A DNA stretch of 64,000 bases, taken from the NCBI GenBank assembly GCA_013180625.2, contig SNVD02013908.1, forward strand, positions 1 to 64,000. Reading direction: 5' to 3'. Both the position numbers and the translations under genes were made by a program. This stretch comes from Boswellia sacra. Taxonomy: Eukaryota > Streptophyta > Magnoliopsida > Sapindales > Burseraceae. Below, in pieces: positions 12,021 through 23,413 of the stretch (positions within the stretch are counted from its first letter, which is position 1; the number at the start of each line of letters is the position of its first letter). The notes beneath the pieces were generated by a model. The model saw only the letters and a list, made by a program, of their open reading frames with translations, did no database searches and was not told where the DNA came from.

Positions 12021-12457
12021 CCTCTCTTACCTAAATATAAGGCCCTAACTCATGGGCCTAAATCCCCTCACTTTCCAACCCACTTAATCCTTAAACATAA
12101 TTTCTAAATTTATAATACATAAATGCATACATATTAATTTTCTTTTGAAACTCTAGAACCCTTGCACTAATACTCTTCTCTTACTACGACTCCACTATTT
12201 TGTGTTATCATTGGCACGTCATACACAACTATATGGAACTTAAACCTATTAACATTATAATCTTTATAGAAATTTACTATTCTTTTTTTCCCTACAGCCA
12301 AAGAAAACATATTCTTGCTAACTTGCCCAGCCTTATAAAACTTTACAATCTACAATTAAAAAATGTGATTAGGCTTCTAAGCTATGAAGATTTGGCTCAA
12401 CAATTTTCTCATTTTTATCTACTATACCTTTACAGATTAGACTCTATCTATTGGATT

Positions 12458-13379
12458 TGATGCCGGATCTTCGAGATATGGCTCTGATACCAATCTGATA
12501 CCGGGCTGCTGGATTATAACAAATCAAGAGAGGATCTTCAAGTTGATAAACAACTCAACCAATGGCTAGAACAAATAGAACCTAACAAACACTCTTTGAA
12601 AGGATAACAAGCTCACCACCAAAGTGAACACCAATGGGATACAGATAATTCACCACCCAAGGATGTAAACCAAGGATACAGGGCTTAAAGGGATAACAAG
12701 CTCACCACCAAAGTAAACACCAATGGGATACAGATAATTCACCACCCAAGGATGTAAACCAAGGATACAGGGCTTAAACTAACTCACCACTCTATGGAAT
12801 CCACCAAGAGATACAGAGTTAAGGAGAAATCAGTATAAACACTGAAATTTCACTCAAATTCGAATTCCAAACTTCACTCTCTTGAATACACAACTTTAGA
12901 GCTTAAATAACTTGGAACAACCCTCCAAGCATAGGTAAAAGACAATAATTAAATGATTTCAACAATTACAGCTCAACTACTACATTGACAACTCATTTAT
13001 TAATTAAGACTCATAAGTAAACTCATTAGGTAATAAAGCACAACCAACTAAGCTAGAAATTCAAATTCCAACCAACTAAGCAATCAAATTCAAATTCTAG
13101 AGTAGACTTTAATGCACCATTAACTATGAACCAGCTGTGAAGAGATAGTCATAGATTCCTGCAGACAACTCCAAATGACATATTGACAAATGTGTTAGAA
13201 AGCTGACTTCAAGATCTCTTATAGCCACAAATCTTGACATTTAATTCTCTGCACAGCAATACCAGTTCTTTTACGAAATTATCCCTCATTTTGGTTCATG
13301 TGCACTCCTGACCATTGTAACAATTTGCACCCCTTGATGATCTATCATGAATCCCATGGATTGCAACACTCCTGTGTCA
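12458..13379 (-). repeat. 3' LTR of the CRM-like element
   Basis: The 922-bp LTR starts on the minus strand TGACACAGGAGTGTTGC and ends CCGGCATCA. It contains a tandem duplication of about 92 bases (units near 12597 and 12689) rich in GATAACAAGCTCACCACC. Near its end it includes a copy of the tRNA-Met primer-binding word (12481-12492). The last 31 codons or so of pol overlap its start, to a TGA at 13286-13288. Confidence 0.9.
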
Positions 13380-15624
13380 AGCTCCCCTGGTTGAGAAAGA
13401 CTCGACCTCGAGTCTTGGTTGTTGTTTTCATCAAGATAAGGACTAAGGTCAGAGACATTGAATGTGTTGGAAACACCGTAATGCTCAGGTAGCTCAACTT
13501 TGTAAGCATTCTCTCCAATGCATTACAAAACTTTGAATGGTCCATCAGCTCTAGGCTTCAACTTGGCATATTTGCCTGGAGGAAACCTTTGCTTTCTAAG
13601 GTGTATCCACACTAGATCTCCTTCTTTGAACTCAGCATACTTCCGATATTTGTTTGCTGTAGCTTCATACTTCTCATTTTGCTTCAAAATCTTCTCTCGA
13701 ACTTGTTCATGCAGCTTCTTGATGTTCTTAGCCCTCTCCTCTGTATCACTGCTAAATTGAGTTTTGGAAGGAATAGGAGCTAAATCCAAAGGACTTATTG
13801 GATTCTTGCCATAAACAACCTCAAAAGGACTATGACCAGTGGTTTGACTTGATGATCTGTTGTAACCAAACTCAACTTGAGGTAAAACAAGATCCCATTG
13901 CCGTAAATTCTTACCAACATAACTCCTCAAAAGATTTCCCAAGCTTCTGTTGATAACTTCAGTTTGTCCATCTGTTTGAGGATGATGAGATGAACTAAAG
14001 TTAAGTGTAGTCCCCAGCTTTCTCCAAAGTGTACGCCAAAAATGAGATAAGAACTTTGGATCACGATCTGAGACTATGGCCTGAGGAATGCCATGCAATT
14101 TCACAATCTCCTTGAAGTACAAATCGGCCACATGAGTCGTATCATTTGTCTTGTTACAGGGGACAAAATGAGCCATTTTAGAAAATCGGTCAACCACCAC
14201 CATGATTGAATCTTTGTTTCGCTATGTTCTAGGCAATCCAAACATAAAATCCAAGCTAATATCTTCCCATGGATCATTAGGAATAGGTAATGGAGTGTAC
14301 AAACCAGTGTTCTGCCCATGACTTTTTGCCACGTGACAAATTGTACACCTCTTCACGTGCTTCATCACATCCCTTTCCATCTTCGGCCAATAGAAGTTTT
14401 GCTTCACAATAACAATAGTTTTGTCCCTCCCAAAATGACCGCTAATGCCACTACCATGTGCTTCATTAATGATTAATTCTCTCAAGGAACATTGAGGAAT
14501 ACGCAATTGGTTTGCCTTGAGTAGATAACCATCCTGCAAAACAAATTGGTTAGATGAAAACTCATTACAGTTACTCTATATTTTGCCGAAATCTGGATCA
14601 TCCTTGTAAAGCTCTTTTAAAACCTCAAACCCAACAACATTCATTTGCATAGAGGTTAGCAAAGAATGTCTTCGGCTGAATGCATCAGCCACCACATTTT
14701 GAACTCCAGATTTGTGCTTGATGGTAAAGTTGAAAGCTTGAAGAAACTCTACCCATTTAGCATGTCGAACATTAAGCTTCTGTTGGCTGTTGATGAACTT
14801 CAAAGCTTCATGGTCAGAATATAGAACAAATGGTTTTAGCAAGAGATACTGACTCCAATGCTTCAAAGCTCGACAAATAGCATACAACTCTTTGTCATAA
14901 GTTGAGTACTTTTTGCGAGATGCATTCAATTTTCACTAAAGAAAGCAATTGATATGCCTTCCTGGCTAATAACAGCATCAATACCAATATTGGAAGCATC
15001 ACATTCAACTTCAAAAACCTTGCTGAGATTTGGAAGTGATAAGATAGAAGCTTCTACCATCTTCTTTTTACTCACCAAAAGAGTTGGGACAGCACAAGGA
15101 CTCCTGCTCTCCCTCACTAACTCTTTAGTGATAAGCTCATTAACCTGCCGTTGTAATTCTTCATGTTCTGTAGGACTCATTCGATAGGCTGATTTAATTG
15201 GCAACACAGCACCTGGAACAAGATCGATACAATGCTGTATGTCTCTCATTGGAGGAAGACCTGGTGGTATCTCATTTGGTATAACATCATGGTATTCTTC
15301 AGGAAGATATTTCATCTCCTGAGGTGGTTCATTACTAACTTTATTTTCTTCTAACAACAAGAACACATAAATTTCACTTCCCTTCCCCAACTCTCTTCTA
15401 CATGCTGTTTGGGTAAACAAAGCATTTCCCTCCCCTTTAGTAGGTTTAGGAACACATTCTGACTTCGAAGGACCCAAAATAACTTTGACCCCATCTTTAA
15501 AGAATGTATAAGTATTCCCATAGATATCATGCATTACTTTCCTATCATACTGCCATGGTCTACCAAGAAGTAAATGACAAGCATCCATAGGAACAACATC
15601 ACACCATATTTCATCTTTATACTT
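13286..15624 (-). pseudogene. CRM-like pol: protease end, RT remnant, RNase H, integrase
   Basis: Minus-strand order after gag-protease is the linker and start of reverse transcriptase (14926-15588, to SPCAVPTLLVSKKK). The frame then jumps at about 15065 directly to the RNase H start (LSLPNLSKVFEVECDAS), so the RT palm with its catalytic aspartates is deleted. RNase H follows (14576-14929, ending VVADAFSRR) after a 1-base shift near 14935. Integrase has HHCC (EAHGSGISGHF, CTICHVAK) and catalytic VVVDRFSK, SDRDPKF and DGQTEV. The in-frame stops near 14575, 14219 and 13523 look like single substitutions. Reading through the last, the frame continues GENAYKVELPEH to a TGA at 13286, 94 bases inside the LTR. 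Confidence 0.88.
13380..13391 (-). other. Polypurine tract of the CRM-like element
   Basis: Minus strand ACCAGGGGAGCT lies directly against the 3' LTR start TGACACAGG, the expected place for the plus-strand primer. It also lies inside the pol reading frame. Confidence 0.6.
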
Positions 15625-17040
15625 TTACCCAATAGAAAATGAAACAAGGCAGCGTTTGTTTACCTTGATCTCGTTATCTTTCCGCAGCCATGAAATCTTG
15701 TAAGGTTGAGGATGCTTCTCTGTTTGAAGGCCAAGTTTATCAATCATCTCCGTAGACACCATATTTTCAAAGCTGCCACCATCAATAATAACATTGCACA
15801 CCTTACTATGAGAAGTACATCTGGTATGGAAGATATTTTTGCGAAGCCAATCATCTTCTCGTTCTTGGGCAATATTCAAACTCCTTTGAATAATAAAGAG
15901 AGAATCACCTTGATCTGCATAAGTGACTTCCTCTTCATCAGCAAATTCTGGATTACTGAAATTGATCAGGGCATCTGTCTCTAACTCTTCATCACTTTCT
16001 TCCTCTACTAGTGTTACAATTTTACGATTAGGACACTCGGAAGCAATATGTCCATAGCCTTGGCATTTGAAACAGCGACGGGAACTAGCATTTGAAGAGC
16101 TTTGGGCTTGTTTGGAACTATTACCTTGCTCATTCTTTGAAGAAGCTTTTGGGTTTGTTTTCAGACCTGTTTTAGGCTTAGGATAAGAACTACTGCCACG
16201 ATTGGGAGTGCCATCGCGATTAGCAAAACGAGAGTTGCGAACGTGTGCCTCTTTAAGCTGTTTATCCACTCTAAGAGCAAGCCTACACACATCATTGTAG
16301 GACCAGTAGGGTTGCAATTGGACCACATTGCAGATTTCAGATCTCAATCCCCCAAGAAAACGTGCTATGGTTTGTTCTTCCGGTTCGGTCAGATTGCATT
16401 TCATCATCAAATAATCAAATTCTGCCACATATTCTTCCACAGATAACTCTTTTTGCCTGAAATTGTGAAACTTAAGGAAAACATCTTGCCTGTAATTTTC
16501 AGGCAGAAATTTCCTCTTAAGCTCTCTTTTCATTTTCTCCCATGTCAAAATTCGACCTCTGCCCTCTCTTTCTCTTTGTTTCTGCAAATTCTCCCACCAT
16601 AAAGAAGCATACTTCTTTAGCTTGATTGCAGCAAGCTTGACTTTACGAATTTCAGGCACATTTTTGTATTCAAAAATACGCTCAACCGTATTAAGCCAAT
16701 CAATGAACTCATCGGGATGCATTCTTCCTTCAAATTCTGGAATGTCAACCTTCACATCAAGATCTTGGAAGAAATGATTTCGTAATTCATGAGGAGGAGG
16801 TGGAGTGCTATCACTAGATGCTTCGCTACGCTGATTGTGAAACGGATTATCATCATCATGGACTGCATTTTCCCATTCGTCACCATTTTCACCCCTATCT
16901 TCTTGATTTTTCATTACCTCCAAACGTTGTTGGACTTGCTGGAGCTGCCGCCTGAGATCTTCAATGATCAAATCTCGTTCGTCTCTTTGAGGAGGAGGCG
17001 GTTGGCTAGTAGAAGCAGCCTTGTGAGTGCGACCAGCCAT
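15625..17040 (-). pseudogene. CRM-like gag and protease N-terminus, long open frame
   Basis: A 471-codon frame starts MAGRTHKAAS close to the primer-binding site. It shows a coiled-coil Gln/Leu-rich segment (about residues 26-45), then the retrotransposon gag capsid domain (about 95-265, with FIDWLNTVERIFEYK and LWWENLQKQ). A CCHC zinc knuckle follows at 323-336 (CFKCQGYGHIASEC), then an acidic linker, then the start of the aspartic protease with catalytic IIDGGSFENM near 418-427. It ends at a TAA after VSFSIG, after which the same frame continues as pol, so the stop is probably a point mutation in a single gag-pol ORF. The gag half is intact and could in principle still be made. Confidence 0.87.
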
Positions 17041-17050
17041 TGAACCAAAA

Positions 17051-17065
17051 GCTCTGATACCAATC
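17051..17065 (-). other. Primer-binding site, tRNA-Met, CRM-like element
   Basis: Minus strand GATTGGTATCAGAGC contains the tRNA-Met site TGGTATCAGAGC directly inside the 5' LTR end at 17066. A second copy of the same word lies within each LTR (17089-17100 and 12481-12492). Confidence 0.82.
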
Positions 17066-17985
17066 TGATGCCGGATCTTCGAGATATGGCTCTGATACCA
17101 ATCTGATACCGGGCTGCTGGATTATAACAAATCAAGAGAGGATCTTCAAGTTGATAAACAACTCAACCAATGACTGGAACAAATAGAACCTAACAAACAC
17201 TCTTTGAAAGGATAACAAGCTCACCACCAAAGTGAACACCAAATGGGATACAGATAATTCACCACCCAAGGATGTAAACCAAGGATACAGGGCTTAAAGG
17301 GATAACAAGCTCACCACCAGGGTAAACACCAATGGGATACAGATAATTCACCACCCAAGGATGTAAACCAAGGATACAGGGCTTAAACTACCTCACCACT
17401 ATATGGAATCCACCAAGAGATACAGAGTTAAGGAGAAATCAGTATAAACACTGAAATTTCACTCAAATTCGGATTTAAAACTTTCCCCTTGAATACACAA
17501 CTTTAGAGCTTAAATAACTTGGAACAACCTCCAAGCATAGGTAAAAGACAATAATTAAATGATTTCAACAATTACAGCTCAACTACTACAGTGACAACTG
17601 ATTTATTAACTAAGACTCATAAGTAAACTCATTAGGTAATAAAGCATAACCAAATAAGCTAGAAATTCAAATTCCAACCAACTAAGCAATCAAATTCAAA
17701 TTCTAGAGTAGACTTTAATGCACCCTTAACTATGAACCAGCTGTGAAGAGATAGTCATAGATTCCTGCAGACAACTCCAAATGACACATTGACAAATGCG
17801 TTAGAAAGCTGACTTCAAGATCTTTTATAGCCACAAATCTTGACATTTAATTCTCTGCACAGCAATACCAGTTCTTTTATGAAATTATCCCTCATTCTGG
17901 TTCATGTGCACTCTTGACCATTGTAATAATTTGCACCCCTTGATGATCTATCATGAATCCCATGGATTGCAACACTCCTATGTCA
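17066..17985 (-). repeat. 5' LTR of the CRM-like element
   Basis: The 920-bp LTR, on the minus strand TGACATAGGAG...GGCATCA, is followed by the target duplication GGATT at 17986. Like its partner it has two tandem units of about 92 bases near 17209 and 17301, so the duplication predates the insertion. Confidence 0.9.
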
Positions 17986-17990
17986 GGATT

Positions 17991-18500
17991 GGTTTATCAG
18001 ATTGACAAATAACATAATCCTTTTGGTGAGTATTACTATAGACACTTGATTTTTAAGCTCGATGATGAAACATGGATGTTTGTTGAGCAATGTGGAATGA
18101 TCAAAATGACCTTGAATGGAAAAAAAAAGGTGTGCCAAGGTAAAAGACCAAAAAGTTAGAAAATTGACACCCCAATTTGAAAAATCATAGAAATCAATCT
18201 AGAAAGAATCTTGCAACGTCATATACCGTTACGAAGCTGTGGATGTCTAATTTTTTGTAGATATTTACGGGTTTTCAATTAGGGCTCTGTACAAAAAGTT
18301 ATGGTTGATCAAATATAGCTAACTCAGAGTGGACCATTCACCCGATGGTAGTATTCACCATCGATGGCATTGCTCACCGCTGGCCGGCATTGCTCATTGA
18401 TACTATTCACTAAAGTCCCACATTGCTTATTTATCGATTTTTTACTTCAAAGAAGGCCTATCTAAGCCCATCTTTGGGCACACCTTTTAGAGAATCCAAA

Positions 18501-18544
<44 letters not shown>

Positions 18545-19810
18545 TATATACTTGTGAGAATTCTAAGAAGTTCTTTCTAGTCTAAAGTTTTTTTGTTTTT
18601 ATATTGCTCTAAAGCTAGAAAAGGTATGTCCTCAGAGCAGTTCTCTCTTCTCTCTCCTATTTTCTTTTTTATTTTCTCGCTTAGAATTAAGCATGTTTAG
18701 GTTTGCTTAGAATAAGCATGATCAGGTTTTATTTTGATGCTTAGAAGCATGTTCAGGGTTTTATGAATTATTTAACCCATTTATTTGTTTTACAAGCTTG
18801 GATAAGCATGTTAAGGTAAATCTGCTATCCCTCCTTTACTTAGAATCATGTTTAGGATTTTATTTTATGATGAATGCCTTAGGATCATACTAAGGAGCAC
18901 ATGGTTAGAATCATGATTGGGAAAACTTATGAATGCTTTGAATAATGCTAGGAAATAACATGTTTGAATTAGGCTAGAATTCTTTTTATTGTTATGAATA
19001 GGCTAGAAATGCCATGATTAGGCTAAAATAGGCTAGAATTGTCATGTTTCATTATGAATGCTATGAATAGGTGGAATTGCCATATTAGGTAGAATTTTTA
19101 TGATCAAATTATCAATATTAGGTAGAATTACCATGATAGAATTAGCAAAATTAGGTAGAAGTGCCATGATTAGGTTGATGACCATGTTTAAAATTAAAAT
19201 TGATTTATTATAAATAATTGCCATGATTAGAAATATGATTGAAAGATACCATGAAGTCGTGGTGGACTCACATTTGATGGTGGGGGACCATCAATTAGAA
19301 TGAATGTATGTATGAATATGCATGAAGAGGCTTGATAAGCATTGAATAAACTCATATATGCTGGGTGAAGAATTCGTTATTTATTGAGTCTCGAATTGAT
19401 ATTGAGTACTTGATGTGCATGAAGATGCTATTGAATAATTGAATAATATTAAAAGTGTTTAGAAGAATTTAATTAGTGTTGAATAACAAATTGATGTAAT
19501 CCCATCCCTTACCCACATGTTTGAAAGGAATATAATTCTATTCTCCTCATCTCTTTCTTTGTACAAATATACAATTGTTTTGATTGAATACACCTCACAT
19601 GGTTAATGAAGATAAAATGAATAACGTGTGTATAAAATGAACAACATAAGCAGACTGTATAACAGAGTTTAGCTATTCTTATTTGGTATACCTAAGTGGT
19701 GACTCCATTCACCAGACATCCCTCCATGGCTTGTTTGTAATCCCTTGAGTTTTGAAAAAGACTTTGACATAGTGTCGTGGTTGCAAATGCTTTGGCGCCG
19801 CTCAAAATTA
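17991..19810 (+). other. Degenerate LTR-like block, possibly Tat/Athila type
   Basis: There is no credible coding frame. Near 18215-18310 the sequence resembles the U3 style of the Athila-like LTR (CATATACCGTTACGAAGCTG, later GTACAAAAAGTTATGG). Near 19695-19800 it has GTGGTGACTCCA and, after it, TTTGGCGCCGCTC, reminiscent of the LTR end and leader of Tat-group elements. Between are a CT microsatellite (18506-18542) and degenerate tandem words: GCTTAGAA-AAGCATG at about 18676-18920 and TTAGGTAGAAT-GCCATGAT at about 18957-19230. A decayed LTR in + orientation is the best guess. Boundaries and family are not established. Confidence 0.35.
18506..18542. repeat. (CT)n microsatellite
   Basis: This is an uninterrupted TC/CT repeat of about 37 bases inside the LTR-like block. 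Confidence 0.97.
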
Positions 19811-20164
19811 CTTACAAAATTGAAACAGAAAGAAGAGTTAGGAGCAACAAAGGATAAAATTCATTCAACGTAGTAATTAGTTTTCATTGTGTGATAACTC
19901 TTTTAGGAAACACTTATATTCTGAAGCATGAGAGAGTGAGAGGAAAGTAAGTGAATTATCTATCCTTTTTATGTGGATGGGGGGTGGGGTTATTGTTTGT
20001 GGGGGTTGTGGTGTGGTAGTAGTGGTGTTTGTTCTTGGGCTATATAAAGAGGCTGGTCACTCTACCCATTAGGTTAACCTTTTGGATTAGACACCTAAAT
20101 AGCCTCTACATAAGTCTATTAATATAATGGAGGAGAAAGTTCCAAGTCCACTATCATAATGAAC

Positions 20165-20455
20165 TCTTCTCTCATCCTCTTCCTCTACTCTTCTTTCTAT
20201 TGTTTATACTCGAGATTTCATAAAATGATGTTCACCTATTTAGGAAATTTGTCATTGTAGTTTGTCATTAACTTGACTATAGTAGGAGATTTGTCCTCTC
20301 GTCCCCTTCCTCTACTCTTCTATTTGTTGTTTATACTTGAGATTTCATTGTTGTTTTAGTTTCCCAAAAAGAAGTTCACCTATTTATGAAAATTTTTATT
20401 ATAGTTTGAAAAACATATTGCTATTTACTTGATTGTAGTAGGAGATTGCTCTTAA
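20165..20455. repeat. Divergent tandem duplication, two units of about 130-160 bp
   Basis: Both units contain CTTCCTCTACTCTTCT, TTGTTTATACT-GAGATTTCA, GTTCACCTATTTA and, at the end, ATAGTAGGAGATT or its variant TGTAGTAGGAGATT. They differ by many substitutions and small indels, so the duplication is old. Confidence 0.75.
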
Positions 20456-20997
20456 AGGACAAAATTTGGTTTTTAAACTAGTGTTGAGCTTTTGGATGTC
20501 TTAGCTTGTCTTGATTGAGATACTATTAAAAAAATACTATTTATGATGCACTAACCACCAAAGTATTGTTTACTAGAATATTATTAATGAAAAACTATAA
20601 TTCATTAGAATATTACTCATGACATACTATATTCATACAGTACTAATCACGATGGTAGTATTCATGTGCAGTCATCTTCACAACAGTATTGTTCCCTAAA
20701 GGCTACAATTCACAAACTGGTTCATTAGATACGATAGCAATTCATTGTAACATGTCCATTATAATAGAATCGGTGGTGGGTCAATTTAGCAAGTTACTAT
20801 TTGAAGTATTCATCTGAACATATTTTGGTTTTAAGTTTCTTTCCAACATTTGTTTATGAGAAGAAGATTAGATTCATATATCATGAATGCATAAAGTAAA
20901 GGACGATGACTAAGTTCAAGTTTTAGTCAAATTATAATTTAGATCTCCTTTGATTAATGAATTAATCTTTCGGTTTCTAAACCTTGAAAAAAAAAAA

Positions 20998-21145
20998 TTA
21001 CATTTATTATGATTATATCTTTACTTAAAATGGAAGATGGTTCTTTCTTATCACATAGGGACTTCAAATTGTACATTTATTATGATTATATATTTATTTA
21101 AAATGATGGTTCTTGCTTGTCAGATATAGGGACTTCAAATTGAAT
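20998..21145. repeat. Tandem duplication, two units of about 72 bp
   Basis: TACATTTATTATGATTATAT, then TTAAAATG and GATGGTTCTT, then AGGGACTTCAAATTG occur twice in direct succession with small differences. Confidence 0.8.
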
Positions 21146-23376
21146 CAACTCTTGATATATTTTAATATCATTTTGGGTTTCTAACTCAAAAGTTAGGATG
21201 AATAATGTCACTCATTTTCAAAAACTATAACGTCTCTTTATCCCCATTAAACTATGCTTATGTTACAAATATACTTACAATTTAAATAGAAAGATCCCAT
21301 ATTTTATAATTTAATTTTAGAATTATACTTAAGTTTATTTCTCTAACATTCCACCAAAGAGTTTCAAATAACAATTAGCTATCATCACATTATAATAATT
21401 AGATGTATCATATCAATCAAATCATAGATTCATATGTGATTTTTTCATTAAAATTTACAAGTCTTCTAAATTATGAAGTTATGGCTTTCAAAACCTATTA
21501 AATTTACTACTTCTGGTTTTAATAGAATTCCTAATAGAAGAATTAGAAATTTATTCAGAACTAGTTAGTTAAGTCTCCAATTAAGAAAATCCTTGTTAAA
21601 TTGTATTAAAAAATGATTTTTTTATTGAACCAGTAAAAATCAATAAACGAATGAAAGCTCGATAATGGGTCAATAGGCGATGGCTGAGTGTAGTGACGTA
21701 ATGAGCCTGTTGCACTGACAAGGGCTGGACCCAGGTCCAGTTTGGAGAAGCCCAGCCATTAGTATTGCTGATTGTGCCCTTTAAAATATGATTTTTTATT
21801 TTTCTTATCTCTTTTTATATTAAATTTCATGTGACACTGACAACTAATGATGAAGGACTTGATTTTTGGATCTTAAATAAATATTTTAATCATGAGAAAT
21901 AAATTATTAACTTACAAACTTTATATTACATAAACCAACTTTAATTTACAATATCTTTTAATATTTCAAATACTTTTCGATTTTATACTTGTAATATATT
22001 ATGATTTATGGATGTCATATTATGAATTTCAAGTAAACATAGTATCGAATACTCAAAATATTAAGCCAATATAGTCGCCTTTCTTAGTTACATGTGTGTG
22101 TGTGTGTTTTTTTTTTTTTTTAATATCATGTTTGGTAGAATGAATTTGAAAAAAATGTAAACAATGGATTAAATTATGTATTCTTAAAACTCCAATTTTT
22201 TATATTACTCTTTACAATTCAGTTTTAAAAATAACAATTATTTTATAGAATTTTTATTAGAATATGATAAAAAATTGTTTCTAATGATAAGAGATCTTCC
22301 TTGTAAAAGTTTTCTTTAGAGTAATTTATAAAGTTTATAATCAAATAGTGATAATGTATTTGCGAGAAAAAAATTAAGAATTTTCTTTTTAATATGTGAA
22401 CCAATATAAGAATAATGTTAAAATATCGGTAAAGTCTATAGAGGATGCAAATTACATTCATCTAATTGAGAGTTGATAAGTGGATTTCATTTCTTCGATA
22501 ACTTAAAAAATTTTAAAAATTTATATTGGAAGCTTGAAATAAAGTGAGAAAACATAAATGATATTATATAAATATTAATAAGTTGTTTAAGGTGGTGGAA
22601 TTCACTTTTCAATGTACAATTGAATGACTGTATCATTTCATACAAATCATATTTACGTGGTAGTGATCTAGTAGATGTACCTTAAACTTTTTCATCCTAC
22701 TTGTTACTTCGTATTCTTATAAAAATCGAGTACTGTACTCGAATTGAATTGCTTAAATATTTAATTCTTTTTAAATGTTTGTATTTCTAAAAAGAAAAAC
22801 TTCCCAAAATACAGATTGGCCTTTTTTTTAAAAAAAGAAAACCTAACGTAATGAGTAAAGTATGATTTGACTATTGTTTATATTACATAAAAAAAATTTA
22901 TAAATATAATTTTTTTCAATATATTTATATATAAATTAACATTCATATTTCATATGATATACATTTTTTTATGTGTTTTCATGTCATAATTATCGAGTAC
23001 TTTATTGAATTGTTATACAGTTAATCTTTTCGTTAGATGTTTGTATTTCTATAAAGGAAAACTTCTAAAAAATGCAAATTGGCCTCTCTTTTTTATTAAT
23101 CTAAATTACTATTATAATGTGTAATAAATGATTAAAGTATCATTTAAATAGTATGAATATAATTAATATAATACAATTTTTAGATTAAAAAAAGAAATCT
23201 TCTTCATTATCATGATGGTGATGGATGAATAAGCCCACGGCCGCTTCCCTTCCCTCGTAGTTTTCCCTCAGTCTCCCGAGAAACAAACATACATTTCCTT
23301 CCGTGCTGGTAAACACAAGGGAAACGCCAAACCCAGAACACAAAACCAAACCCATCAAGGAAATCTCTTCGTCACC

Positions 23377-23388
23377 ATGTCTCAATAG
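23377..23388 (+). promoter_or_regulatory. Four-codon upstream ORF before AP3D
   Basis: ATG TCT CAA TAG lies 25 bases upstream of the AP3D start codon in the context TCACCATGT, which has a favourable -3 position relative to the ATG. If transcription starts upstream, this tiny ORF would be met first by scanning ribosomes and could dampen or condition AP3D translation. Whether it is within the mRNA cannot be seen. Confidence 0.45.
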
Positions 23389-23413
23389 CTCTTCTCTTCT
23401 TCAATTCAATTGA

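Larger units (their letters stand above)
2933..12433 (-). mobile_element. Tekay/Del-like Ty3/gypsy chromovirus, decayed and multiply interrupted
   Basis: On the minus strand, from right to left, there are a long 5' LTR (starting at 7095 on the inner side), a tRNA-Met-type primer site, gag with two zinc knuckles, protease, reverse transcriptase, RNase H and integrase. Integrase is cut by the Athila-like element at 2933. The 5' LTR is interrupted by a copia LTR and by a solo gypsy LTR. The outer LTR end is uncertain; a TG...CA reading would place it near 12433. The 3' LTR is outside the window, so no target duplication can be tested. Confidence 0.72.
7095..12433 (-). repeat. 5' LTR of the Tekay-like element, split by insertions
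   Basis: LTR pieces lie at 7095-7576, 9245-10594 and 12021 to about 12433, separated by a copia LTR and a solo gypsy LTR. Words typical of Del/Tekay LTRs are visible, such as GAGCATAAAGCCTAGTAG near 7428 and a TTTTGACCTCTAACTTC block near 10055. The inner end reads GCGTAATA where TG...CA rules expect a CA, suggesting a C-to-T change. No coding capacity is credible here; the short open frames are chance. The outer limit is a guess. Confidence 0.55.
12458..17985 (-). mobile_element. CRM-like Ty3/gypsy chromovirus, internally deleted
   Basis: The 5528-bp element has LTRs at both ends (12458-13379 and 17066-17985) and a perfect 5-bp target duplication GGATT (12453-12457 and 17986-17990). The minus strand gives primer site, gag-protease, a deleted reverse transcriptase, RNase H and integrase in one reading-frame plan. 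Pol continues into the 3' LTR, a trait known for the centromere-associated CRM lineage. In-frame stops and the RT deletion make it non-autonomous. The LTRs differ at only a modest number of positions by eye, so it is fairly young. Confidence 0.9.
19811..23376. other. AT-rich intergenic region upstream of AP3D
   Basis: No gene is supported. The region is strongly AT-rich with local imperfect duplications (20165-20455, 20998-21145, and a pair near 22740-22830 and 22980-23080 sharing TTTGTATTTCTA and the run before TTGGCCT). A G-rich strand stretch occurs near 19975-20040. The AP3D promoter must lie in its right part, but no confident TATA box is visible. Confidence 0.6.

Noticed and set aside
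12200..12460. 86-codon open frame before the CRM-like element
   Set aside because: It is AT-rich, has no recognisable motif and lies in LTR remnant or flank, and it ends at the target duplication of the next element.
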